DNA of 50,456 nucleotides from a virus: positions 1 through 50,456 of the IMG/VR virus record IMGVR_UViG_3300027985_000306, one strand, 5' to 3'. Shown here piece by piece: positions 33,046 through 38,676 of this stretch. Each line of letters opens with the position of its first letter. The stretch's first letter is position 1. The notes beneath the pieces were generated by a model that searched no databases, was not told the DNA's origin, and saw only the letters and a program-made list of their open reading frames with translations. The position numbers and the translations under genes are program-made.

Positions 33046-33218
33046 AGTACCTCGTTGATTAAGCGGTTAACGGTTTCTACAGAGATGCCTAACTGCACTG
33101 CACAGTAGGCCAGGTCGTGTTCCCATAGCAGAAGGCCGTAGCAAACCATCCCGGCCTGCCACCGCCAACTACTATCCTTGAAACACCTCGTTAGGTAGAG
33201 CAGCTCAAGCGCGCTCAC
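32997..33218 (-). CDS. Small HTH-like protein, GTG start
   Basis: This 73-residue protein starts with GTG at 33218, overlapping the upstream stop (GTGA). It overlaps the J-domain start by 49 bases. The segment 'LAYCAVQLGISVETVNRLIN' looks like a helix-turn-helix. The high Trp/Leu content (for example 'SSWRWQAGMVCYGLLLWEHD') is unusual. No family is recognised. Confidence 0.6.
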   Translation of the reverse strand: MSALELLYLTRCFKDSSWRWQAGMVCYGLLLWEHDLAYCAVQLGISVETVNRLINEVLWPHAEPTVRATNHPW

Positions 33219-33715
33219 TTCAGCTTGTTGTAAAGAACGTCGAGCAACTTCTTACGCTGCTCATCATTCATACTAGCAAACTGGTCAAGAAGTGATTGCT
33301 TGGCTTTCTCTTTTTGTTCGTGCTCCTTAGCTACTTTCTTCTTCCGCCGGTCTACCACAGTCCGCACTTCTACAAAGCGGAATGTGATGAGCGGACCTTG
33401 CTTCCGTAATGGTATGAGACGACCATTTACGGAGTAAGTCTTCCAAGTTCCGGGGATGCTCTTACGCACTCTGTAGTCCGCGAACACTTCTTCGACAGTC
33501 TTAGCATCCTTGCGGTGGAGCGTGACATCCCAGAACTCAAGACTTCCTTCTTTACCGTGCTCCCACTTGATTGGGAGACTAGGCATCCCTGGTTGTTTGA
33601 CTCGCCTTTGAGTCAGGACTCCGACTAGCTTCGAGACACAAGATCTCAAATGCTCGTCGTCGCCAGCCAAAGCTAACTCCAGATGCCGAATGATGTCGGA
33701 CTGTTCTAGCTTCAT
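33215..33715 (-). CDS. Hypothetical protein, first gene of the vWA/J-domain transcript
   Basis: This 166-residue basic protein starts at the ATG at 33715 ('MKLEQSDIIRHLELALAGDD'), just below the promoter at 33755-33783. The middle is beta-rich ('EFWDVTLHRKDAKTVEEVFA', 'RVRKSIPGTWKTYSVNGRLI'), followed by a Lys-rich helix ('KKKVAKEHEQKEKAKQSLLD') and an 'FASMNDEQRKKLLDVLYNKL' end. The charge suggests nucleic-acid binding. No family is recognised. Confidence 0.7.
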   Translation of the reverse strand: MKLEQSDIIRHLELALAGDDEHLRSCVSKLVGVLTQRRVKQPGMPSLPIKWEHGKEGSLEFWDVTLHRKDAKTVEEVFADYRVRKSIPGTWKTYSVNGRLIPLRKQGPLITFRFVEVRTVVDRRKKKVAKEHEQKEKAKQSLLDQFASMNDEQRKKLLDVLYNKLK

Positions 33716-33754
33716 AGCTTAGTTGATTTGGGCGATGGATGTGGACATGTGCGT

Positions 33755-33783
33755 AAGTTACGAAGTTACACGGTTACAGTCAA
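33755..33783 (-). promoter_or_regulatory. Early promoter containing three GTTAC iterons
   Basis: On the - strand TTGACT (33783-33778), a 17-base spacer and TAACTT (33760-33755). The spacer and -10 hold three GTAAC boxes at an exact 8-bp period (on the + strand GTTAC starts at 33757, 33765 and 33773). The -35 overlaps the stop of the gene to its right. It probably drives 33715 and the coupled genes down to 31028. The overlap of promoter and repeats suggests autoregulation. Confidence 0.6.
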
Positions 33784-34025
33784 ATAGACGATGCATTTTT
33801 TTGGTACGGATCGTCGAGTAGTGTAACCACTTCTACCACGTAACTCACATGCTCATGGTTGAATGGGCTAAAGTCAATCTCCAGTTGGCTGTCGCTAGTA
33901 ACGATGAAACGGGCTCCGGCTGGCGGATACCCGAGTTCTTCTTCTAGGAAGTTCTGGAGAGCAAATGGACCTTCTTCCGTCGGACTGTAGTCCGCACTGG
34001 TCCCGAGTCGTCTACGGCGTCGCAT
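33780..34025 (-). CDS. Small hypothetical protein
   Basis: This 81-residue protein starts 'MRRRRRLGTSADYSPTEEGP', with a basic head and an acidic, beta-prone rest ('GARFIVTSDSQLEIDFSPFN', 'VVEVVTLLDDPYQ'). It lies alone between a terminator on its upstream side and a promoter overlapping its stop. No family is recognised. Confidence 0.65.
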   Translation of the reverse strand: MRRRRRLGTSADYSPTEEGPFALQNFLEEELGYPPAGARFIVTSDSQLEIDFSPFNHEHVSYVVEVVTLLDDPYQKNASSI

Positions 34026-34071
34026 TGTCGTGCATAGTTCGTCGCGTTGCTTGCTTTGTTTGATAATCGTA

Positions 34072-34105
34072 CAAAGAACAAAGGGTGGGATCTACCCCAC
34101 CCCTT
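34072..34105 (-). terminator. Terminator-like hairpin (- strand)
   Basis: Arms GGGTGGG / CCCACCC (34083-34089 and 34096-34102), extended by AAGGG/CCCTT with one bulge, followed on the - strand by 'tttgttctttgt'. It lies 18 bases after the stop of the 34123-34425 gene. Confidence 0.7.
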
Positions 34106-34122
34106 GTCCATTGCCGCCTTAT

Positions 34123-34425
34123 CTACTTCTCTGCGTCGAGACGCAGTTGGAATTGCTTGGCCGCCCAGCAGCTCATGCGAAGTCGAATCTCATCCACGTA
34201 GTCAGGATGTATCTCGTTGTCCTGCGTGAAGGTGGTGAGATCCCAACAACGATAGCTACCTTCCTCCGGTTCGATACAGAGGGAGTTACTACGCTCAGGG
34301 TCGTCATATCGCGGATGGCAGTAGAGATCACACTCTACGCCTTGCGCGTTGATCCACCGGCCGAGGTAGACACAGTGTCTGCACTGATGCCAGGAGTGGA
34401 GAGGCTCTTTATCCGAGATTGTCAT
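34123..34425 (-). CDS. Small cysteine-rich (zinc-binding?) protein
   Basis: This 100-residue protein has 'HQCRHCVYLGRWINAQGVEC' followed by 'DLYCHPRYDD': a C-x2-C ... C-x3-C-H arrangement that could bind zinc. Further cysteines lie at 'NSLCIEP', 'YRCWDL' and 'MSCWAAK'. The pattern of one knuckle plus 'RYDD' and 'SYRCWD' recurs in small phage zinc proteins of unknown role. A terminator follows. Confidence 0.7.
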   Translation of the reverse strand: MTISDKEPLHSWHQCRHCVYLGRWINAQGVECDLYCHPRYDDPERSNSLCIEPEEGSYRCWDLTTFTQDNEIHPDYVDEIRLRMSCWAAKQFQLRLDAEK

Positions 34426-34612
34426 TTTCGTTGCTTGGGATCAGTTGAGGATTCTCCTTGTGCAAGCGCTGAGCACTAACGATAAAGGGAGTCCGATTGA
34501 GGGCAGTGGACGCGATCACGTAGGAGCGAACGCGGCCTTTCGTGTCGCGGATAGTCTGGAGCACTTCGTACTCCCGCGTGACCTTGCGGATTGTGTGCTT
34601 AACAGTCTTCAT
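34409..34612 (-). CDS. Small basic hypothetical protein
   Basis: This 67-residue protein starts at the ATG at 34612 ('MKTVKHTIRKVTREYEVLQT'), the first start after the overlap with the upstream gene; the earlier in-frame start is inside that gene. Strand-rich and basic ('GRVRSYVIASTALNRTPFIV'), it overlaps the next gene by 17 bases. No family is recognised. Confidence 0.65.
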   Translation of the reverse strand: MKTVKHTIRKVTREYEVLQTIRDTKGRVRSYVIASTALNRTPFIVSAQRLHKENPQLIPSNENDNLG

Positions 34613-34889
34613 TGTTCTCCTCGTTTTCGTCTCGATGGAAGGTGAGAAGCATCCCACCAGCTAAGCAGGATGCAGATGCAAGATGCATGTCGTTGCTGCA
34701 ACAGAGCAAAAGCACGCGGGTAGCAATGCTGATGCGGAGAGCAGAGATCGCCTGCTTCTCAACTGGGCAACTCGGACTCGTTGGATCAAGCAGCCTGTTG
34801 AGAGCGTCGACCATTATCTCACCTGCGGAGTCAGCATCGGGCTGGTGCTCGTTCAGGTGATTCAGGATGTGGAGAGTATGAGAGTTCAT
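34599..34889 (-). CDS. Small hypothetical protein
   Basis: This 96-residue, helical, Cys/His-containing protein ('MNSHTLHILNHLNEHQPDAD...') has 'ALRISIATRVLLLCCSNDMH' and 'LASASCLAGGMLLTFHRDEN', giving two weakly hydrophobic helices. It could be a membrane-associated or helical-bundle protein. It overlaps the next gene by 14 bases. No family is recognised. Confidence 0.65.
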   Translation of the reverse strand: MNSHTLHILNHLNEHQPDADSAGEIMVDALNRLLDPTSPSCPVEKQAISALRISIATRVLLLCCSNDMHLASASCLAGGMLLTFHRDENEENNEDC

Positions 34890-34893
34890 TGTC

Positions 34894-35229
34894 CTACTGC
34901 GGTTTGTGGTTGATGATCGGCTTGTAGCGCCGTTCGAAGGTCTCGATGAAGTTCTGAGTACAAGAAGACCGATGCAATACGATCCCGCTACCGGGATGCC
35001 AAGTTACTCGGTTCCAGCCTCCAAACGTAATCGAGTCGTGGCCCACGTTCTGCACACAGAAGTCCTTCGGACATTCTGCTTCTTCGAAGATTCGGTAGAT
35101 GTCATACACAACATGTGCGACCATGTGTGTAGCTTCATCTCCGATCACATCGAGTGCGCGAGAAAGAGCCTGTTTGCCTCTGTCGTCCATAAGCTCAAGC
35201 GTTTGAGTGAGCGATGCGGCTGGCATCAT
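34894..35229 (-). CDS. Hypothetical protein
   Basis: This 111-residue protein ('MMPAASLTQTLELMDDRGKQ...') has an N-terminal helical half ('HMVAHVVYDIYRIFEEAECP') and a beta-rich end ('GHDSITFGGWNRVTWHPGSG'). Either of the two adjacent ATGs (35229, 35226) could be the start. A strong hairpin (35256-35281) precedes it on the strand. No family is recognised. Confidence 0.65.
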   Translation of the reverse strand: MMPAASLTQTLELMDDRGKQALSRALDVIGDEATHMVAHVVYDIYRIFEEAECPKDFCVQNVGHDSITFGGWNRVTWHPGSGIVLHRSSCTQNFIETFERRYKPIINHKPQ

Positions 35230-35255
35230 CAGAGGTTGAGAACCACCCCAACCTG

Positions 35256-35281
35256 ACGGGCGGTTGTTGAGACCGCCCCGT
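35256..35281 (-). terminator. Hairpin directly after the 35291-35536 gene
   Basis: On the - strand ACGGGGCGGT / ACCGCCCGT (one bulged G) begins 9 bases after the stop codon. It is preceded by 'taaggcgaaac', which also precedes the hairpin at 37612-37644. No T-tract is present. Confidence 0.55.
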
Positions 35282-35290
35282 TTCGCCTTA

Positions 35291-35536
35291 TTAGCTGTTG
35301 TTGTTAGATTCCCGAACTCTGGCGAGCTGCTTGTAGAGATTGAGTTCGAGTTCCGTCAAGATTCGCTCATACGTCTCGGGCCTATGTACCTGCATTTCTG
35401 CGTCGAGAAGTATGATGATGTCTTTGAGAAACCAGATGATTTCTCGCTTCGCGCTTGAGTCATCCATCGGCTCAGTCTTGAAGATGCTCTCAGCTCGATG
35501 GGCGAGAGCAAGGATGGTGTTCTTCTTACTTAGCAT
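35291..35536 (-). CDS. Small helical hypothetical protein
   Basis: This 81-residue protein ('MLSKKNTILALAHRAESIFK...') is almost entirely helical, with 'REIIWFLKDIIILLDAEMQV' and 'TYERILTELELNLYKQLARV'. Its start lies 11 bases inside the 59-residue gene. It could be a helical bundle or antirepressor-size factor. No family is recognised. Confidence 0.65.
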   Translation of the reverse strand: MLSKKNTILALAHRAESIFKTEPMDDSSAKREIIWFLKDIIILLDAEMQVHRPETYERILTELELNLYKQLARVRESNNNS

Positions 35537-35705
35537 AACGGTCCTCGTAGTTGAATTTGTCCGGGAATGCGAAAGCCAGTTGCATCGGGTGCAACTGGTG
35601 GTACTGTCGTTCTAGGTCCGTGCGTTCCTTCTTGGTTACGCCAGACCGAGCATGGTCTATCTTCCGAACCTTAGGAGGTTTCGGAGTGTACTCAGCATAC
35701 CTCAT
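35526..35705 (-). CDS. 59-residue basic protein
   Basis: A short gene encodes MRYAEYTPKPPKVRKIDHAR and continues with 'SGVTKKERTDLERQYHQLHP'. Its ATG overlaps the upstream stop (ATGA), and its end overlaps the next start by 11 bases. This coupling supports it as a real gene. The sequence is basic and proline-containing with a C-terminal aromatic helix; no family is recognised. Confidence 0.7.
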   Translation of the reverse strand: MRYAEYTPKPPKVRKIDHARSGVTKKERTDLERQYHQLHPMQLAFAFPDKFNYEDRYAK

Positions 35706-36169
35706 CGGGGCCTCCGTCGGCTACGTGTGACACGAAGTTCCTTCGAGCCGAAGACCGCACGAAGGATTTGTTGTTCGTCTTCCTTCTCCTCCTCCGGCTC
35801 ATCACCGTCGAAGTTAGGAATCTCAGGGCGAGTGCGATGCTCCCACCACTCGGAGCCGTCGTATTCTCCGCGCTCCATCCAAGTTCCGTCCTTCAGCCAG
35901 ACGGTGCCGAAGAGTTCCTGGCCGCCGTAGCCGCCGTCGTAACGGAAGTCGAGGACTTGGAGATCCTGCCACGTCGGCTCGCGCATGGCGAGGAGATCGC
36001 GTTGGTAGGGCCACTCTTCGATGTCTCGATCCTCGACCGAGATCACGATGGCTTCGATCTGCGCCCAGACGTTGTTGGCCGGTTCGTCTTCGGGCATGTT
36101 GCTAAACTGCCTGATTGCTCCAAGCAGTTCAGTCAGGGCATGTCGCCCCTCACGTTCGCGTCTGCTCAT
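35702..36169 (-). CDS. Hypothetical acidic protein with Arg-rich tail
   Basis: This 155-residue protein has an 'agaggtaagacaac' Shine-Dalgarno site before ATG 36169. It contains a beta-rich Trp/Gly segment ('LDFRYDGGYGGQELFGTVWL'), then an acidic linker ('DGDEPEEEKEDEQQ') and an Arg-rich end ('RVTRSRRRPR'). No family is recognised. It is coupled to the 59-residue gene (ATGA). Confidence 0.7.
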   Translation of the reverse strand: MSRREREGRHALTELLGAIRQFSNMPEDEPANNVWAQIEAIVISVEDRDIEEWPYQRDLLAMREPTWQDLQVLDFRYDGGYGGQELFGTVWLKDGTWMERGEYDGSEWWEHRTRPEIPNFDGDEPEEEKEDEQQILRAVFGSKELRVTRSRRRPR

Positions 36170-36175
36170 GTTGTC

Positions 36176-36388
36176 TTACCTCTGGTTTTTGGTTTGAAAC
36201 CTCTCTTCGAGCCGCTCCGCCCGCTCACCGCTGAGTAGGAGATACCGACACTCGAAGTTGTTTTCGTTGACTTGTTGCACCCACTTGAGTTGGTACCACT
36301 CGAAGGAGTTATCCGACGCTCTGGTCGAGCGCATGTACAACTTGCCGTGGTGCTGAATGATTTCGTGAGTCACGAAAGTTGTCATCAT
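36176..36388 (-). CDS. Small hypothetical protein
   Basis: This 70-residue beta-rich protein ('MMTTFVTHEIIQHHGKLYMR...') has 'FEWYQLKWVQQVNENNFECR', a single-sheet pattern. Its start overlaps the upstream stop (ATGA). No family is recognised. Confidence 0.65.
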   Translation of the reverse strand: MMTTFVTHEIIQHHGKLYMRSTRASDNSFEWYQLKWVQQVNENNFECRYLLLSGERAERLEERFQTKNQR

Positions 36389-36651
36389 TCGATCTCGGCT
36401 GTGTGAACGAAGAGAACATCTCGGTCGTTGCCGAAGTAGATAGTAACATCCCCACCTTCGTTGGCGAGGAGTTCAACTGCTTCAGCAAGCGAGATGTCAT
36501 GCATGGACTCCCAGGTTTCGCTAATGCGTTCCCAAGAGATGTAATTCGGCGGCAAGCCGATCTTGTCGATGCCCGCTTTGAGAGCATCATTCGGGAGACG
36601 GAAGACTCTCGCCTTACCGCTTCCTGTGTACATAGTGAATACTCGTTCCAT
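36385..36651 (-). CDS. Small hypothetical protein
   Basis: This 88-residue protein ('MERVFTMYTGSGKARVFRLP...') has an early 'GSGKARVFRLPNDALKAGID' (not a P-loop: no following hydrophobic helix), a helical middle ('ISLAEAVELLANEGGDVTIY') and an acidic end. The leader 'aaccaaaccaacacgacaATG' has no Shine-Dalgarno sequence. No family is recognised. Confidence 0.65.
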   Translation of the reverse strand: MERVFTMYTGSGKARVFRLPNDALKAGIDKIGLPPNYISWERISETWESMHDISLAEAVELLANEGGDVTIYFGNDRDVLFVHTAEIE

Positions 36652-36670
36652 TGTCGTGTTGGTTTGGTTG

Positions 36671-36712
36671 AGAAGAAAAGAACGAAGGGGACGGGGGACC
36701 GAAGTCCCCCCG
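36671..36712 (-). terminator. UUCG-capped terminator (- strand)
   Basis: GGGGGAC-TTCG-GTCCCCC on the - strand (36710-36693) is a perfect 7-bp stem with the extra-stable UUCG loop. It is followed by 'gtccccttcgttcttttctt'. It ends the 36721-36885 transcript. Confidence 0.8.
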
Positions 36713-36720
36713 CACAGGGC

Positions 36721-36885
36721 CTAACCCCACCCTGCCAGTTTCCTAAGGGTTCTCGTCATATAGCCGAGACGCCACATTCCGCGTCTCAGGGGCACTTGCC
36801 AGACATACGGGTTTTGATACCTTTTTGACTGACGGCCCCACTTGTAAGCCGTACGGAGAAGACGAATCCTTGTGTTCCAGTCCAT
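36721..36885 (-). CDS. 54-residue basic protein
   Basis: The start chosen is ATG 36885 ('MDWNTRIRLLRTAYKWGRQS'), after the A/C-rich leader 'ctaaaccaaacaacatc'. An earlier in-frame ATG at 36927 would run into the gene upstream. Very Arg/Trp/Tyr-rich ('VWQVPLRRGMWRLGYMTRTL'), it probably contacts nucleic acid or membrane. No family is recognised. Confidence 0.55.
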   Translation of the reverse strand: MDWNTRIRLLRTAYKWGRQSKRYQNPYVWQVPLRRGMWRLGYMTRTLRKLAGWG

Positions 36886-36898
36886 GATGTTGTTTGGT

Positions 36899-37537
36899 TT
36901 AGGAGTGAAGGTAGGTCTGATCTTCAACCAGGTGCTCGATCAGGTCGTTGTAGTCGTACTCCGGCATGACATCGCGGAAGTGTTGCTCCGGGTCGCCGTA
37001 CATCCCGTTCCGCTTGTTATGCACTCGGGTGAGAACGACGTGCTGCGTGATCGGGTAGTAAGTGAAGTCGACGATGTAGATGGTCATGCTTTGGCTCGTC
37101 CACGCGTATGAGTCGATGAACTTAGGCTGCCTGCGCTCGTAGCGATCCTCCTCGGCTTCAAGCGCTTTCTTGAGTTCGCCCAAGTCGTTGTACATGTCCG
37201 GCTCGTCCTCAACCATGTCATGTTCGAGAGCCAGTTCCCACTCGGACTTCTCACGAGTGATGATCGCCTGGTAGACAGCAGGCTTGCGGCACCAGCGGCC
37301 ATGTTCGTTCGTGTGGTAGCCACGCATCGGGTTCTGAACCCTGCGCCGGACCGAGAAGCCGAAGTTCTTGAGGCCACTGTAGATCGAGAAAGCCTGACCC
37401 TGTGTGAGATCACTAACGACGAGTCCTTCATCCTCCGCGAGTTGCTCGGCCTTGCGATAAACTTCGCTGTGGTTCCAGCAAATCGGCGCAGGGAGATCCG
37501 CGCGTTTCATGACCTGCATGTTGTGTTTGGGATGCAT
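36899..37537 (-). CDS. Hypothetical protein
   Basis: This 212-residue protein starts at ATG 37537 ('MHPKHNMQVMKRADLPAPIC'), which has an 'aaagaggt' Shine-Dalgarno site; the in-frame extension to 37636 crosses two hairpins and is rejected. Notable segments are 'LTQGQAFSIYSGLKNFGFSV' followed by 'RRRVQNPMRGYHTNEHGRW', a helical acidic middle ('GELKKALEAEEDRYERR') and a beta-rich end ('SQSMTIYIVDFTYYPITQHV'). No family is recognised. Confidence 0.7.
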   Translation of the reverse strand: MHPKHNMQVMKRADLPAPICWNHSEVYRKAEQLAEDEGLVVSDLTQGQAFSIYSGLKNFGFSVRRRVQNPMRGYHTNEHGRWCRKPAVYQAIITREKSEWELALEHDMVEDEPDMYNDLGELKKALEAEEDRYERRQPKFIDSYAWTSQSMTIYIVDFTYYPITQHVVLTRVHNKRNGMYGDPEQHFRDVMPEYDYNDLIEHLVEDQTYLHS

Positions 37538-37590
37538 GATGTTACCTCTTTCCTTAGTGCTAAAAGCGATGACTGCTGGCATCGTCAGAC

Positions 37591-37644
37591 CTTGGGAACA
37601 ACCCCAAGATGACCGGAGGCGAAGCCTAAGCAACAACCTCCGGT
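37591..37644 (-). terminator. Double hairpin after the 37651-37851 gene
   Basis: Perfect 8-bp arms ACCGGAGG / CCTCCGGT (37612-37619, 37637-37644) start right after the stop codon and its 'taaggcgaaac' lead. A second stem CTTGGG / CCCAAG (37591-37608) follows on the - strand. No T-tract is seen. It probably acts as terminator or RNA stabiliser. Confidence 0.6.
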
Positions 37645-37650
37645 TTCGCC

Positions 37651-37851
37651 TTATTTGCTGCTGTTCTTGTGCTCCTGGTAGATCGCCTCGATGCCGACGT
37701 TGGCGGGGTAGTCGATCTTCCTGGCCGCACCGGGAACGATGTACTCAGTCCACTGGACGTGCAGCGTCTCGAAGTCTTCGTATCTGTGGTAGAGCGTGCC
37801 GTTGATGTACAGCCGCTCGGTGTGGGCGAAGATGTTGACGTGGGCTTTCAT
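37651..37851 (-). CDS. Small hypothetical protein
   Basis: This 66-residue protein ('MKAHVNIFAHTERLYINGTL...') has two strand pairs and 'VQWTEYIVPGAARKIDYPAN'. The leader 'aaaccaacgaaacaacATG' has no Shine-Dalgarno sequence. No family is recognised. Confidence 0.6.
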   Translation of the reverse strand: MKAHVNIFAHTERLYINGTLYHRYEDFETLHVQWTEYIVPGAARKIDYPANVGIEAIYQEHKNSSK

Positions 37852-37907
37852 GTTGTTTCGTTGGTTTAGACCAAAGGGTCCGTTCTTTGTAAGATAATCG
37901 AACGAAG

Positions 37908-38072
37908 TTACCTCTCGGCGTTGTTGTTTTTAAGGAGCTCCGCCCATTGCTTATACAAGCGAGGAGGGAGATTCTTGCGAGCGTGCTCATCAAGCCTCTT
38001 GTCAAGTTGCTTGATCAGAAGCGCTCGGATCCTACTCGGATCATGTGGGATGTTGTCAAGGTCGATGTTCAT
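37908..38072 (-). CDS. 54-residue basic helical protein
   Basis: A short gene encodes MNIDLDNIPHDPSRIRALLI and a basic amphipathic helix 'KQLDKRLDEHARKNLPPRLY'. It starts 3 bases after the stop of the 38076-38273 gene. Tight spacing and clean helical character support it. No family is recognised. Confidence 0.55.
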   Translation of the reverse strand: MNIDLDNIPHDPSRIRALLIKQLDKRLDEHARKNLPPRLYKQWAELLKNNNAER

Positions 38073-38075
38073 AGC

Positions 38076-38273
38076 TTAGAGTAGTACGACAACTCGGAGC
38101 TGAGCCTTGTTGCCTTGTTCGTCACGGTCGCAGACCAGGAAATCGTCGAACGTCGCGTGACGTTCAACCATATCATTCAGAGGGGTGTCCTTCGGCACCT
38201 CCATGAACATTTCGAGATCCCCAAACTTCGCTTGGATGCCTTGGAGAATCTCAATGGCTTCACTGACTTTCAT
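38076..38273 (-). CDS. Small hypothetical protein with strong RBS
   Basis: This 65-residue protein ('MKVSEAIEILQGIQAKFGDL...') has an ideal 'aaggaggt' Shine-Dalgarno site 8 bases before ATG and its own promoter (38354-38382). The pattern 'EMFMEVPKDTPLNDM' followed by 'DDFLVCDRDEQGNKAQLRVV' is beta-rich. Small proteins with a strong RBS at the head of an early block are often host-takeover factors, but the function is unknown. Confidence 0.7.
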   Translation of the reverse strand: MKVSEAIEILQGIQAKFGDLEMFMEVPKDTPLNDMVERHATFDDFLVCDRDEQGNKAQLRVVVLL

Positions 38274-38311
38274 GACAAGAACCTCCTTGTTGTTGTGAAA
38301 CAGTTATGTAA

Positions 38312-38348
38312 GGGGCCTTAGCCCCGCCCCGATGTTCTATCACCGGGG
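38312..38348 (-). promoter_or_regulatory. Structured 5' leader of the 38273 gene
   Basis: Between the promoter at 38354-38382 and the Shine-Dalgarno site lie two stems on the - strand: CCCCGGTGAT/CATCGGGG (38327-38348), starting at about the predicted +1, and GGGGC/GCCCC (38312-38325). A 5'-terminal stem-loop can stabilise mRNA; an attenuator is another reading. Confidence 0.5.
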
Positions 38349-38353
38349 AATAC

Positions 38354-38382
38354 AAGTTACGAAAAAATCAAACCAAAGTCAA
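38354..38382 (-). promoter_or_regulatory. Early promoter (- strand)
   Basis: TTGACT (38382-38377), a 17-base spacer ending TTCG, and TAACTT (38359-38354). The -35, spacer length, TTCG and -10 are all the same as in the 33755-33783 promoter, though the rest of the spacer differs. That makes chance less likely. It drives 38273 and probably 38072. Confidence 0.6.
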
Positions 38383-38429
38383 GCCTGTACGGTCGTTTTT
38401 GTCTAGGAAAAGACGCACGTTGATTACAT

Positions 38430-38458
38430 GTAACATCGTAACCTTGTAACCTTGTAAC
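38430..38458 (-). repeat. Iteron array A: four GTAAC boxes at 8-bp period
   Basis: GTAAC begins at 38430, 38438, 38446 and 38454 on the + strand (GTTAC on the - strand). The period is exactly 8 bp. A TTACATGTAA palindrome marks the left edge. Confidence 0.75.
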
Positions 38459-38543
38459 CCCACCACCCTCTCCCCCCAACGGTATCAAACGTAGACGGAC
38501 ACCTACTCTCTACCTTCCCTTCTATCTATCTTCTTTACTTAGT

Positions 38544-38596
38544 TATTTTTTTCTTTTTTTTTTTAAAGAGAGAGAGAAAGAAAGATAGAAAGAAAG
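38544..38596. other. T-tract joined to purine tract
   Basis: About 21 bases of nearly pure T (38544-38564) run directly into about 32 bases of nearly pure purine (AAAGAGAGAGAGAAAGAAAG and on, with one T). Such sequence melts easily or adopts non-B structure. It lies midway between iteron arrays A and B. Confidence 0.7.
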
Positions 38597-38639
38597 CGCC
38601 GGTCTATGTCCGAGCCGGGACAGAGGAGAGGGGGACATG

Positions 38640-38676
38640 GTTACATGATTACATGGTTACACAGTTACAACGTTAC
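38640..38676 (+). repeat. Iteron array B: five (G/A)TTAC boxes at 8-bp period
   Basis: GTTAC or ATTAC begins at 38640, 38648, 38656, 38664 and 38672, exactly 8 bp apart. The orientation is opposite to array A. The units read RTTACANN or RTTACGA. Confidence 0.75.

Noticed and set aside
38544-38596. Assembly artefact in the homopolymer tract
   Set aside because: The tract is ordered (T run into GA/GAAA run) and sits symmetrically between phased iterons, so it looks genuine, although exact run lengths may carry sequencing error.
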